DNA of 64,000 nt from Vampirovibrio chlorellavorus (GTDB lineage Bacteria; Cyanobacteriota; Vampirovibrionia; Vampirovibrionales; Vampirovibrionaceae), in NCBI RefSeq assembly GCF_003149375.1, contig NZ_QFWH01000003.1, positions 248,001 to 312,000 on the forward strand, read 5' to 3'. Positions 35,371-44,209 of the stretch are shown here, piece by piece. How positions within the stretch are numbered: position 1 is the first letter of the stretch; the number at the start of each line of letters is the position of its first letter. Below the pieces are notes generated by a model. It searched no databases and was not told the origin of the DNA. It was given only the letters and a program-made list of their open reading frames with translations. The position numbers and the translations under genes were made by a program.

Positions 35371-36754
35371 TCGCTTGCTGACCATGACAGATTCCCTGCA
35401 GGCCCGGAGATGGGTATGGCTTTTCGTACTCGTCTCCGCCCTGATCGGGGCCTTGAGTCTGATCGTCCCCGTGTACTGGATTGCTCTGGCCTTTCTGGCT
35501 CTGGGGGGCTTGATTTATCTACTCCTCAATCCCGAAAAGACATTTTTTCTAGCCATTTTTACCATTCCTTTCACGGAGCGGATTCGGGTTTTACCCATCA
35601 GCTTCTCAATCAACGAGGTGATCATTCTTTTTGCGGTGGGTAGTTGTCTGTTAAACGCCTTACTCACCGTCCCCAGGGTATCCCTGCGCACGTCACTGGA
35701 TGGATGGATTCTGGTGCTGACCCTCCTGTTTTTTGGATGCGGATTTTTCTCCATGAGTCATACCGGCATGCTGGGCTTCTTTAAAATTGTGGAAGCCTTT
35801 GCCATGTTTTATATCGGCATTTACCTTTTGCGCACCCGGCAGATTACCCGAGCGGACGTGCTTAGGGTCATTCTGGCGACCGCCCTGTTTCAGGCGGCCA
35901 TCGGGATGTTTCAGTCAGTGACCGGTATCGGCTCCGACTTTCGATCCGCTCGTGGGTATCTGGGATATTTGGGTTTGGGCTCCAACATGGTGTGGCATGG
36001 CAAGGGCACCACTTGGCACTTTAACACGCTGGGCAATTTTCTGGTGGTCAGTCTGCTGGCTTTTGTGCCTGTGTTCTTTCGGCATATTAAACGCAAGAAA
36101 CGCGCCATCCTTTGGGCGGCTATTATTTTGTTGGGCATTATTACCACTTACTCCAGAGGGACTCTGCTGGGGCTGATTGCCGGGTTGATTTTTTATCTGG
36201 CCGTCAGTCAGCCAAACTGGAAGCGTTCACTGTTGATGGTTGGCGCTTTCCTGTTGCTGGTTATCTTTCCGCTGGTTTCCTCCTTGTCCAACTCTGCTTA
36301 CATGGAAACCGTCAGTTACAGCGAACGTTTGACAATTTGGCAAGTGCCCTGGGCGGCCATCACCGCCAGTAGTAAAGCCTTTTGGTTTGGCTCGGGGCTG
36401 AATTCCTACTCTCTGGCAGCCTGGCCTTATATTCCGGCCTTTGTGCCTCTGTCACAGTATCACAACTGGTTTGCCCATAATTTTTATCTTTTAACGGTCA
36501 TGGAATCTGGATTCATTGGGGCGGCCATTCTGTTCAGTTTTTTGTTGTTTCTCTGGCTGAACGCCTGGGCTCAGTATCGGGCTTCCAATGGAGGGCACAA
36601 GACTTACGCCATTTTGATCAGTTCGGCAATGGTGGGTGTGTTTTTTGTCAGTATTTTTGACCATACCTTTGCCTCACCCCATTACAAAGTATTCGTTTTT
36701 GTTTTGCTGAGTTTGTTATATGTCAAAGATGTTCCAGTCAGGCACCGTGTCTGA
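35363..36754 (+). CDS. O-antigen ligase/polymerase-family membrane protein (Wzy/WaaL-like)
   Basis: This 463-residue polytopic protein has about ten to twelve hydrophobic segments (LFVLVSALIGALSLIVPVYWIALAFLALGGL and others). The large periplasmic loop typical of the O-antigen ligase/polymerase family contains SERLTIWQVPWAAITASSKAFWFGSGLNSY followed by HNWFAHNFYLLTVMESGFIG, where His and Arg residues are often essential. ITTYSRGTLLGLIAGL before the loop also fits. It either polymerises repeat units or ligates the finished glycan; the two cannot be told apart from sequence alone. It overlaps both neighbours, consistent with translational coupling. Confidence 0.85.
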   Translation: MSSRLLTMTDSLQARRWVWLFVLVSALIGALSLIVPVYWIALAFLALGGLIYLLLNPEKTFFLAIFTIPFTERIRVLPISFSINEVIILFAVGSCLLNALLTVPRVSLRTSLDGWILVLTLLFFGCGFFSMSHTGMLGFFKIVEAFAMFYIGIYLLRTRQITRADVLRVILATALFQAAIGMFQSVTGIGSDFRSARGYLGYLGLGSNMVWHGKGTTWHFNTLGNFLVVSLLAFVPVFFRHIKRKKRAILWAAIILLGIITTYSRGTLLGLIAGLIFYLAVSQPNWKRSLLMVGAFLLLVIFPLVSSLSNSAYMETVSYSERLTIWQVPWAAITASSKAFWFGSGLNSYSLAAWPYIPAFVPLSQYHNWFAHNFYLLTVMESGFIGAAILFSFLLFLWLNAWAQYRASNGGHKTYAILISSAMVGVFFVSIFDHTFASPHYKVFVFVLLSLLYVKDVPVRHRV

Positions 36755-38027
36755 TTCAGCACCCTTGTCCGGTCGTTTGATCCGCAACCTGGGGCTCACC
36801 TTCTTTGAGGCCGTGATCACCCGGGGGCTGAATTTTTTTCTGATTCTGCTGCTGACACGCACTTTAGGGCCTTCCGATTACGGGAAATACGCGTTTATTT
36901 TTGTGGCGGTCTCCGTGTTGAGCGCCCTGTTCGATTTTGGAATGGAGAATACGGCGGTTCGTTTTTCGGCTCGGGATAAGACGCGGATGGACTCTGTGTT
37001 TGGGCTCTATCTCACGCTGAAATTGGGGATTTTGTGTGTGGTTATTGTAACCCTGATACTGGCTCAGCAGTGCCTGTTTTTCGCATTGAACAAATCGGAG
37101 TTGATGGTGTACCTGCCATTCCTGATTGTGGGTTTGGTGGGTGAGTCGCTGTTTTTTATAAACGATACTTACTGTCAGGCCAATCAATGGTTTCAGCTGC
37201 GGGCGACTTTAAATATCATTCGTTTCTCGGTTTCCTGCTTCTTCATCGGAATGCTCTTCTTTTATAATGCGCTGTCTCTACAGTGGGTACTTTATGTTTA
37301 CTGCATTCCCTTTTTGTTTTCATTGCTGTTTTTAGGGCAGTACATAAAATTTATCAGTGCCTTTTGGAAAAGTGATTTACCCAAGGGCTTAATCACCGAG
37401 ATGGCCGGCTACCAGAAATGGATGCTGGTCTATTCGGTGGCCAATAATCTGTTGAGTCGTCTTGATTTTGTGATGCTGGGTCTATGGGTGAGTTACGCGC
37501 AGTTGGGAATTTATAACGCCGCGGTTCAGCTTTGTACCATTATCGCCTTTTTACCGCTGGTGCTGGGGAAAGTGCTGTTACCCACCCTGTCTGATCTGGA
37601 TGAGGGTCAGGTATTCCATATCTCTGAAAAAATTATTCCCTGCACACTCATTCTGGTTTTTGCCGCCCTGATGCTTATTCCCGTCAGCCCAATTGCTATC
37701 CCATTTTTGTTTGGCAAGCAGTACCAGTTATCTGTGGGTATTTTTCAGATTTTGGTACTGGCCTACGCGGCCAGTTTAATGAGTATGCCCTTTGAGCAGG
37801 CCTTGTATTCTTTGGGAAAGCCTGATGTTTTGTGTAGGTCTCGCTATTGGCAATTGGCGGTTATTGTTTTGTTTAACATCGCCTTGATTCCTTTTTGGGG
37901 TGTTTATGGCGCGGCGGTCAGCAATCTGATCGGTCGTCTGCTTTATCTTTTACAGACTCGCCTGCATTACTTGCGGCAGCAGGCCGCCTGTGACAAAACA
38001 GAGCCGCAATGGGTCGTGGGGTCTTAG
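36720..38027 (+). CDS. Polysaccharide flippase, Wzx-like (MATE/MVF superfamily)
   Basis: The 435-residue protein opens LGLTFFEAVITRGLNFFLILLLTRTLGPSDYGKYAFIFVAVSVLSALFDFGMENTAVRF, the classic N-terminal signature of polysaccharide biosynthesis flippases. Around twelve to fourteen membrane segments follow. It would turn the undecaprenyl-linked repeat unit across the inner membrane. It overlaps the ligase/polymerase gene by 35 bases; ATG 36729 is an alternative start. Together with Wza, Wzz and Wzy-like proteins it defines a Wzx/Wzy-dependent pathway. Confidence 0.9.
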   Translation: MSKMFQSGTVSDSAPLSGRLIRNLGLTFFEAVITRGLNFFLILLLTRTLGPSDYGKYAFIFVAVSVLSALFDFGMENTAVRFSARDKTRMDSVFGLYLTLKLGILCVVIVTLILAQQCLFFALNKSELMVYLPFLIVGLVGESLFFINDTYCQANQWFQLRATLNIIRFSVSCFFIGMLFFYNALSLQWVLYVYCIPFLFSLLFLGQYIKFISAFWKSDLPKGLITEMAGYQKWMLVYSVANNLLSRLDFVMLGLWVSYAQLGIYNAAVQLCTIIAFLPLVLGKVLLPTLSDLDEGQVFHISEKIIPCTLILVFAALMLIPVSPIAIPFLFGKQYQLSVGIFQILVLAYAASLMSMPFEQALYSLGKPDVLCRSRYWQLAVIVLFNIALIPFWGVYGAAVSNLIGRLLYLLQTRLHYLRQQAACDKTEPQWVVGS

Positions 38028-38030
38028 TGT

Positions 38031-39221
38031 ATGGCAAAACAGGCGATTCGGGTCATGCAGTTGATTTCCTCTCTGGAACTGGGAGGCGCTGAAAAATTGT
38101 TGTTGGACCTACTGGATGAAAAATCCGGGAATTTGCCCGTGGCATTTACGGTCGTGGTGATGAATCAGGCGGTGAATCCTGAACTGAAAGCACGATTGAT
38201 GCGACTGAACTGTGAGGTTTATTTTCTGGATCGCCCTGAAGGGCATCTGCACTGGAAGTACCTTCAGGCCTTGCTGAGAATTGTTTTCGAGCAGGATGTC
38301 GATATCATTCACAGCCATAATTCAGGGAGCAAATGGTGGGCGATTCTGTGTAAGTTCTGCAAGCCTTCACTCAAGCTGATTTTTACGGTGCATGACACCG
38401 CGCCCATTCGACAGAATGTGTTCCTGACCTTTTTGCAGCGTCTTTTTGTGGATCGGCATATCGCCATTTCCAGGTCGGTTGAACGTCTGTGCCGGGCAGA
38501 AGGTTTTGTTCCTGTAAGCCAGATTTACAATGGGATTGACGTATCAAGGTACCGGAATGCACGGCGAAATTCACTGCGGGAGCGGGTAAAGGCAACGCCT
38601 TTTCACAGCGTACCTCTGCGGATTGTACAGATTGGTCGTTTGTACTATCCCAAGAAGGGGCAGGATATTTTGATTCAGGCTATTGCGCAGTGCAAACAAC
38701 AGGGTATGTCTGTTCAGGCCACATTGATGGGTGGGGTTTATTCCTACAGTGAGAATTCGTATCAAGCGCTAAAAAAAATGGTGGCGGACTTCCACCTGCA
38801 GGATGAGATTGATTTTGTGGTGAATCAAACTCATGTCAGTTCAGTCCTGAACGAGGCTGATTTGTTTGTTTTGCCTTCGCGCTATGAGGGCTTGGGCTTG
38901 GTGGTGCTGGAAGCCATGGCTGCGGGTGTTCCTGTGATTGTCAGTAATATTGATGGCCCGGCGGAGCTGGTTTGCCATGGACAAAACGGTCTTGTCTTTC
39001 AGAGTGGCGATGTGGACTCGTTGGTTCTGGCCATCTCCCACGTGTATGTGCATCCCGAAAACGCTGATTTTCTGGCCAAAAACGCCCTCGATTTTGTCAA
39101 AAATTTCGATATCGCCGTCATGAGGCAGCAGTATTGCGATTTGTATCAGCAAACCCTGTTCAATGATAAGTCACCCATTGGTTCTGTGTTAGAGGAGGTC
39201 TCTCATGGCGCCGTTTTTTGA
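38031..39221 (+). CDS. Glycosyltransferase, GT4 family
   Basis: A 396-residue GT-B enzyme. The N-terminal domain begins VMQLISSLELGGAEKLLLDLL, the usual GGAE motif, and contains DIIHSHNSGSKWWAI. The C-terminal donor-binding domain begins VQIGRLYYPKKGQDILIQAI and includes DLFVLPSRYEGLGLVVLEAMAAGVPVI with the E-x7-E catalytic/donor motif. It ends in GPAELVCHGQNGLVF. It transfers an activated sugar onto a lipid-linked intermediate in the cytoplasm; donor and linkage are unknown. It overlaps the next gene by 17 bases. Confidence 0.9.
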   Translation: MAKQAIRVMQLISSLELGGAEKLLLDLLDEKSGNLPVAFTVVVMNQAVNPELKARLMRLNCEVYFLDRPEGHLHWKYLQALLRIVFEQDVDIIHSHNSGSKWWAILCKFCKPSLKLIFTVHDTAPIRQNVFLTFLQRLFVDRHIAISRSVERLCRAEGFVPVSQIYNGIDVSRYRNARRNSLRERVKATPFHSVPLRIVQIGRLYYPKKGQDILIQAIAQCKQQGMSVQATLMGGVYSYSENSYQALKKMVADFHLQDEIDFVVNQTHVSSVLNEADLFVLPSRYEGLGLVVLEAMAAGVPVIVSNIDGPAELVCHGQNGLVFQSGDVDSLVLAISHVYVHPENADFLAKNALDFVKNFDIAVMRQQYCDLYQQTLFNDKSPIGSVLEEVSHGAVF

Positions 39222-40521
39222 GCTGCAGGGATGGGTGAAAAAAGTGTATCGGCAGGGTCCTATTTTTTCAGAATACCTGCGACGCCTTGAGCGTTCGGCA
39301 CATTATGGACCCGAGCGATTGCGTCGATTGCAGAACATGCAACTGAAAAAGATTATTCACCATTGCTACTTCAATGTGCCTTACTACCGGGATTTGTTTC
39401 GCGCACTGAAACTGACTCCCCAGTCCTTTCAAACGGTGGATGATTTGCAAAAGATACCTTTGATGGACAAGAATACGGTGATCGAGAATTACGAGAAACT
39501 GGTGGCCTGGAAACGGAAGAACATACTCTGTCGTGTGGGCAGTACCAGCGGAAGTACCGGGAGTCCCACCGCTTTTTTTCGGGATTATGAATCCATTAAC
39601 TTTGAAAACGCCTCGGTATGGCGTCACTGGCGCCAGGCGGGAGATTTTGGGAAAAAGCGGGTGACCTTGCGCGGAGAAACCATTGTTCCAGCCGGGCAGG
39701 CGTCTCCGCCATTCTGGAAGTATAATTCCGCCAATCGGGAACTGCTGATGTCCGGATACCATTTATCGCTGGATAACGCACCGTCCTATATTGATGCGCT
39801 GATGACATTCAAGCCAAAAGTTTTATACTGTTACCCCTCAACGGCTTATTTGTTAGCCAAATTCTTTAAACATTCTGGCCAGCAATATTGTTTTGATTCT
39901 ATTTTTACTTCCTCGGAGTCTCTGGAGCCAGATATTCGGACTTTCATTGAAGATACTTTTGATTCCCGAATTTATGACTGGTATGGCCAGGCGGAGCGTG
40001 TTGCGGCTATTGCGCAATGCCCGGCCGGGCAATACCACATTCAGGAAGACTACTCAATTGTGGAGTTAATCAATACATCTTGTGGGGATGAACTGGTAGG
40101 AACGCATTTGTACAATTTTGTCATGCCGCTTTTGCGATATCGAACCAATGATTATGTGACCTCATTGTCAGATAATTGTAGTTGTGGCTCGGCTTTTCGT
40201 ATGGTGGCTAAAATTCTGGGACGGAACTACGGGTATATTTTAACGCCGGAGGGGTATCGTATTTCTATCACGAATCATATTCCACGCGGGGTCGATAATC
40301 TTCTGGAAACCCAGTTTTGTCAGGAGAAGCAGGGAGAGTTGATTATCAATGTTCTGACCAACGGCAAGTTTTCAGAACAGGATCGCAAGCGTTTGGTGCA
40401 AAATACGCTGGCCCATACCTCTCCCAGCATGCGCGTCATCGTGAAGGAGGTTGATGGCATTCCCAGAGGGCCCAACGGCAAGTTTATCAACATTATCAAC
40501 AAATTGGAGGCAATGAACTAG
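39205..40521 (+). CDS. CapK/PaaK-like adenylate-forming enzyme, copy 1
   Basis: A 438-residue protein of the phenylacetate-CoA ligase (PaaK)/CapK family. The P-loop-like STSGSTGSP (about residues 113-121), then IFTSSESLEPDIR, YDWYGQAERVAAIAQC and PLLRYRTNDYV, are the adenylation motifs. DGIPRGPNGKFINIINKL ends the protein with the C-terminal Lys region. CapK proteins sit in capsule clusters and are thought to activate an acyl or amino-acyl group that decorates the polysaccharide; the substrate here is unknown. GGAGG lies seven bases before the ATG. It is followed without a gap by a paralogue. Confidence 0.85.
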   Translation: MAPFFELQGWVKKVYRQGPIFSEYLRRLERSAHYGPERLRRLQNMQLKKIIHHCYFNVPYYRDLFRALKLTPQSFQTVDDLQKIPLMDKNTVIENYEKLVAWKRKNILCRVGSTSGSTGSPTAFFRDYESINFENASVWRHWRQAGDFGKKRVTLRGETIVPAGQASPPFWKYNSANRELLMSGYHLSLDNAPSYIDALMTFKPKVLYCYPSTAYLLAKFFKHSGQQYCFDSIFTSSESLEPDIRTFIEDTFDSRIYDWYGQAERVAAIAQCPAGQYHIQEDYSIVELINTSCGDELVGTHLYNFVMPLLRYRTNDYVTSLSDNCSCGSAFRMVAKILGRNYGYILTPEGYRISITNHIPRGVDNLLETQFCQEKQGELIINVLTNGKFSEQDRKRLVQNTLAHTSPSMRVIVKEVDGIPRGPNGKFINIINKLEAMN

Positions 40522-41859
40522 ATGAAAGCATCTTTTAAAGTTCAATGCTGGCTGAAGCGATTGTATCGCCGGGGGTTTCGGTTTCAAAAGTATTTGCAGA
40601 TGCTCAGGCATAGCCAGTTTCATACACCGGAGCAGTTGCGGCAGTATCAGAATCAAGCGCTCCATAAAATGGTGAGTCACTGCTACAAGAATGTGCCGTT
40701 TTATCAGGACTTGTTTCGCTCACTCAGGATGCTGCCTGGTGATATTAAAACGCCCGCGGATCTGAGGAAGTTGCCTTTTCTGGACAAGAAGACCGTGCAG
40801 GAAAATTACGATAAACTGATTTCAAAAAAGCACTATAATTTTTTGTGCAATATGGGGACCACCAGCGGAAGCACCGGCATGCCCGGCAGGTTTATTCGTG
40901 ATTATGACGCCATTAATTTCGAGCATGCCATCGTGTGGCGACACTGGCAGAATAGTGGCGATTTTGGAAAGCGGCGTATTTCCCTGCGGGGTGAAATCAT
41001 TGTTCCCGCGGCCCAGACCCATCCTCCATTTTGGCATTACAATTCAGCCAATCAGGAACTTCAGATGTCGAGTTATCATCTGTCTCGCGATAATAGCGTG
41101 CATTACATTGACAAGATTCTGGAGTTTCAGCCCCGGGTTTTATACTGTGGGCCCTCCATGGGATACGTGCTGGCCAAGTTCTTCAAATACCATCAGGTGG
41201 ACTATCGCTTTGACGCCATTTTTACTTCTTCAGAATCGTTGGAAGCGGATGTTCGCGCTTACATTGAAACCGTTTTTCAGAGCCCGATTATTGACTGGTA
41301 TGGCCAGGCTGAGCGGGTGGTGGCCATTGGCGAGAACAGGGTCTGTCGTTGCTACCATATACAGGAAGATTACTCGATTGTTGAGTTTCTTTCTACCTCG
41401 GAGCAGAATCGCTATGAGCTGGTCGGGACGCAGCTTCATAATTATGTAATGCCCCTGTTGCGTTATCGTACATTTGATTATGTTGACTCCCGATCCGGGC
41501 TGATTCCCGATGTCGCCTGTCAATGCGGCTCTCACTTCAGAACCGTTGAGCGCATTTTGGGTCGTTCGTACGGTTACCTGTTGACGCCTGAGGGATACCA
41601 CATCGCGATTACCGCTCATATTCCCGTTGGGGTTGACAATGTGATCGAGGCCCAGTTTTATCAGGAAAAAATTGGTGAAGTGACTTTGAAAGTATTGACC
41701 AACGGGCGTTTTACCGAGATGGATCGGGAGCGACTGGTTTCTAATACGTTAAAGCATACCTCTCCATTTATGAAGGTGAATGTAGTTGAAGTGGATGACA
41801 TACCACGAGGCCCAAACGGCAAGTTTATCAACATTATCAACAAGATGTCCTTGAATTGA
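40522..41859 (+). CDS. CapK/PaaK-like adenylate-forming enzyme, copy 2 (tandem paralogue)
   Basis: The 445-residue protein is colinear with its upstream neighbour: TTSGSTGMPGRFIRDYDAINFEHAIVWRHW, FTSSESLEADVRAYIE, DWYGQAERVVAIGE, PLLRYRTFDYVDSR and DDIPRGPNGKFINIINKM. Both share the N-terminal helical segment ending CYKNVPFYQDLFRSL/CYFNVPYYRDLFRAL. They diverge around residues 290-330, where copy 2 has a longer loop, so different acyl substrates are possible. ATG directly follows the stop of copy 1, with GGAGG 12 bases upstream. A retained tandem duplication inside one operon suggests both are functional. Confidence 0.85.
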   Translation: MKASFKVQCWLKRLYRRGFRFQKYLQMLRHSQFHTPEQLRQYQNQALHKMVSHCYKNVPFYQDLFRSLRMLPGDIKTPADLRKLPFLDKKTVQENYDKLISKKHYNFLCNMGTTSGSTGMPGRFIRDYDAINFEHAIVWRHWQNSGDFGKRRISLRGEIIVPAAQTHPPFWHYNSANQELQMSSYHLSRDNSVHYIDKILEFQPRVLYCGPSMGYVLAKFFKYHQVDYRFDAIFTSSESLEADVRAYIETVFQSPIIDWYGQAERVVAIGENRVCRCYHIQEDYSIVEFLSTSEQNRYELVGTQLHNYVMPLLRYRTFDYVDSRSGLIPDVACQCGSHFRTVERILGRSYGYLLTPEGYHIAITAHIPVGVDNVIEAQFYQEKIGEVTLKVLTNGRFTEMDRERLVSNTLKHTSPFMKVNVVEVDDIPRGPNGKFINIINKMSLN

Positions 41860-41871
41860 AAGTGGTGAATT

Positions 41872-42960
41872 ATGTCTCAGAGGGTCTGTTTAGTGAATCC
41901 TGAAGTGCTGATGATTGGTACCCATCCCGACTCCCGAGGGGGTATTTCTTCCGTGATTCGTATGTACGAGACCGGGGGATTATTTGATCGGGTTCTGTAT
42001 TTGGCCTCTTACCGGGATGGCTCTGCCTGGAAGAAGATCTTGGTTTACTGTGTTTTTCTGGCTCGATTCTTCAAGGTGTTATTGACAATGCCTTCCATTC
42101 AGGTAGTTCATGTTCATACGGCCTCCTACTTTAGTTTTTTGCGGAAGTCTATTGTGGTTTTATTGTCGGCGCTGTTTGGCAAAAAGGTCATTTTACACGT
42201 CCACGGCGCGGAGTTTATTCTCTTTTATCAGAACGGTTCGCGCCTTTTGAAATTTTATATTCGGTCCGTGTTGAGTAAGTGTCACTGTTTACTGGCTTTA
42301 TCTTATCAGTGGCAAAGGGACCTAAAGCGGATTTCTCCGACTGCTGATATTCGGGTGGTTTATAACCCCACCATTGTTCGATCGCCGAGCCAGGAGGACA
42401 GGGCGTCAGACGCTCGTTCTCCGGTCAGGTTTCTTTTTATGGGACGCATTGGAAGGCGTAAAGGCGTTTACGACATACTGGACGCATTGCAGTATATTCA
42501 AGCCAGAAATTTTGAGATCCACATGTATGGTGATGGCGACCTGGCCACTGTGGAGGCGTTGATTCAAAAGAACCGCTTACAGCGGCAAGTCAAGCTGTAT
42601 GGCTGGATCGATGGTGAGGCCAAGGATGCGGCCTTCCGGCAGGCCGATGTTCTGTTACTGCCCTCTTACAACGAGGGGCTGCCCATTTCCGTTCTGGAAG
42701 CCCTGTCGTATGGATTGCCTGTTCTGTCCACCTGTGTCGGTGGTATTTCAGAAGCTGTGGAACAGGGGGTAAACGGTTTACTGATTGAACCGGGTCAGTG
42801 CAAAGTGTTGGCTGAGCATATCGAGCGCTTGAGCGCTTCGGCCACCATTCGTAAGCGGATGGGACACTCCGGCTACCAGCTGGCCAAATCCCGCTTTGAT
42901 CTTCCCATTATTATTGAGCAATTAGAGGCTTTATACCGTGAGTTTACTAAGTTTGAATGA
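41872..42960 (+). CDS. Glycosyltransferase, GT4 family
   Basis: A 362-residue GT-B protein. The N-terminal domain starts CLVNPEVLMIGTHPDSRGGISSVIRMYE and includes VVHVHTASYFSFLRKS and VILHVHGAEF. The C-terminal domain has FLFMGRIGRRKGVYDILDAL, IHMYGDGDL, DVLLLPSYNEGLPISVLEALSYGLPVL with the E-x7-E motif, and GGISEAVEQGVNGLL. It would add a sugar to the growing repeat unit. It lies 12 bases after the CapK pair, and its end overlaps the next gene by 23 bases. Confidence 0.9.
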   Translation: MSQRVCLVNPEVLMIGTHPDSRGGISSVIRMYETGGLFDRVLYLASYRDGSAWKKILVYCVFLARFFKVLLTMPSIQVVHVHTASYFSFLRKSIVVLLSALFGKKVILHVHGAEFILFYQNGSRLLKFYIRSVLSKCHCLLALSYQWQRDLKRISPTADIRVVYNPTIVRSPSQEDRASDARSPVRFLFMGRIGRRKGVYDILDALQYIQARNFEIHMYGDGDLATVEALIQKNRLQRQVKLYGWIDGEAKDAAFRQADVLLLPSYNEGLPISVLEALSYGLPVLSTCVGGISEAVEQGVNGLLIEPGQCKVLAEHIERLSASATIRKRMGHSGYQLAKSRFDLPIIIEQLEALYREFTKFE

Positions 42961-44206
42961 GTCGGTGGAAACACCCTTGGAGACACTACCGGAGGCCCTG
43001 GTTTCTTTTGAGGTTACCGATTCTCCGTTTTCAAAGTTTAATCTGTTGCCCCGGGTAAAATTGGTTTTGAAATACGTTCAATCGTATAACTATGAGGGGT
43101 ATGATTTATTTGACGGCTTGAATAGCCCGTTTTTGAAATCCACGGTGTTCTATCGCAGTCGTTATTTTCGGCTTGCCCTGATTCAGTTTTGCAAGCAGTC
43201 TCCCGTCAACCTGCGACCCTTATTAGGCGTTGCCAGAGGGTTTAACCCCAAAGGGGGCGCTCTTTTTTTGATGGGACTGATTCAACTGTTCGAAGCCTAT
43301 GGTGAGGAAACTTACAGCAATGAGGCCTACATTCTCTTTCAGCGTTTAAGGCATCAGGTTCAGACACGCTTGATTGGGAATGCCTGGGGGTATAATTTTG
43401 ATTGGCAGGCCCGGGCTTTTTTTGTCCCGGAGGGAACGCCGAATCTGGTGACATCGGTTTTTGTCGGACGGGCTATGCTGGCCTATTATCGGTGCTTTCA
43501 CGATCCGCAAGCCCTGGAACTGGCATTGGGAGTCACTGATTTTATATTGAGCGAAATGATATGCCATGAGGATGCCCACCTGCTTTGCTTTCGCTACATC
43601 CCGGCCAAAGATACGCAGGTTCATAACGCCAACTTGCTGGCCGCATCTTATCTGGCAGAGACTTTGTCCTTTTTCTCTGGCAACAGAGCGTTAATGATTC
43701 GCCAAAAAATACTGAAGGCGGTTCGCTTTTCGGTCGCTGATATTCATCCGGAGGGTTCCTGGCCTTATGGCACCCTTTCGTTTCATCGTTGGGTGGATAA
43801 TTTTCACACCGGTTTCAACATCGAAAGTCTGCAAACGATTCAGGACTGCCTACAACTGGATGACTTCACGGCAGTGCTTGATTCGGTGATTGCCTATTAT
43901 CTGGATCATTTGTTTGATGACGCCGGTTTGCCCAAATATTACAGCAATCACCTGTATCCTGTGGACGTGCATGTTCTGGCTGAATCGATTATTATTCTGC
44001 GGCTTCTGCGGGAATGCGGGTATCCGGGTAAACCCGTCCGAAGACTGCTGATTGAGAAAAGTCTTATTGATCTTCTGGTTCAGTTTCAGGACGAAGCGGG
44101 CTATTTTTACTATCAAAAGTTGTCTCGTGGCTGGAATAAAATTCCATACATCCGCTGGGGGCAAGCCTGGATGTTCTATGCCCTGTCCGGGTGCCTGAGA
44201 CCATGA
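42938..44206 (+). CDS. Putative alpha/alpha-toroid protein of the polysaccharide cluster
   Basis: A 422-residue soluble protein built of repeated helical pairs with conserved aromatic residues: NPKGGALFLMGLIQLFEAY, NAWGYNFDWQARAFFVPEGTPNLVTSVFVGRAML, VHNANLLAASYLAETL, EGSWPYGTLSFHRWVDNFHTGFNIESL, and YFYYQKLSRGWNKIPYIRWGQAWMFYALS. This resembles six-hairpin toroids of glycan lyases, epimerases and unsaturated glucuronyl hydrolases. It has no signal peptide, so a cytoplasmic role in polysaccharide tailoring is more likely than degradation. The GTG start overlaps the GT4 gene. The exact activity is unknown. Confidence 0.65.
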   Translation: MSLLSLNESVETPLETLPEALVSFEVTDSPFSKFNLLPRVKLVLKYVQSYNYEGYDLFDGLNSPFLKSTVFYRSRYFRLALIQFCKQSPVNLRPLLGVARGFNPKGGALFLMGLIQLFEAYGEETYSNEAYILFQRLRHQVQTRLIGNAWGYNFDWQARAFFVPEGTPNLVTSVFVGRAMLAYYRCFHDPQALELALGVTDFILSEMICHEDAHLLCFRYIPAKDTQVHNANLLAASYLAETLSFFSGNRALMIRQKILKAVRFSVADIHPEGSWPYGTLSFHRWVDNFHTGFNIESLQTIQDCLQLDDFTAVLDSVIAYYLDHLFDDAGLPKYYSNHLYPVDVHVLAESIIILRLLRECGYPGKPVRRLLIEKSLIDLLVQFQDEAGYFYYQKLSRGWNKIPYIRWGQAWMFYALSGCLRP

Positions 44207-44209
44207 GGC

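Noticed and set aside
33685-35385. 566-codon minus-strand frame antisense to the Wzz-kinase-GT26 fusion
   Set aside because: The plus strand has unmistakable WecG/TagA and Walker A' motifs; the antisense frame is His/Gln-rich with no start signal or domain.
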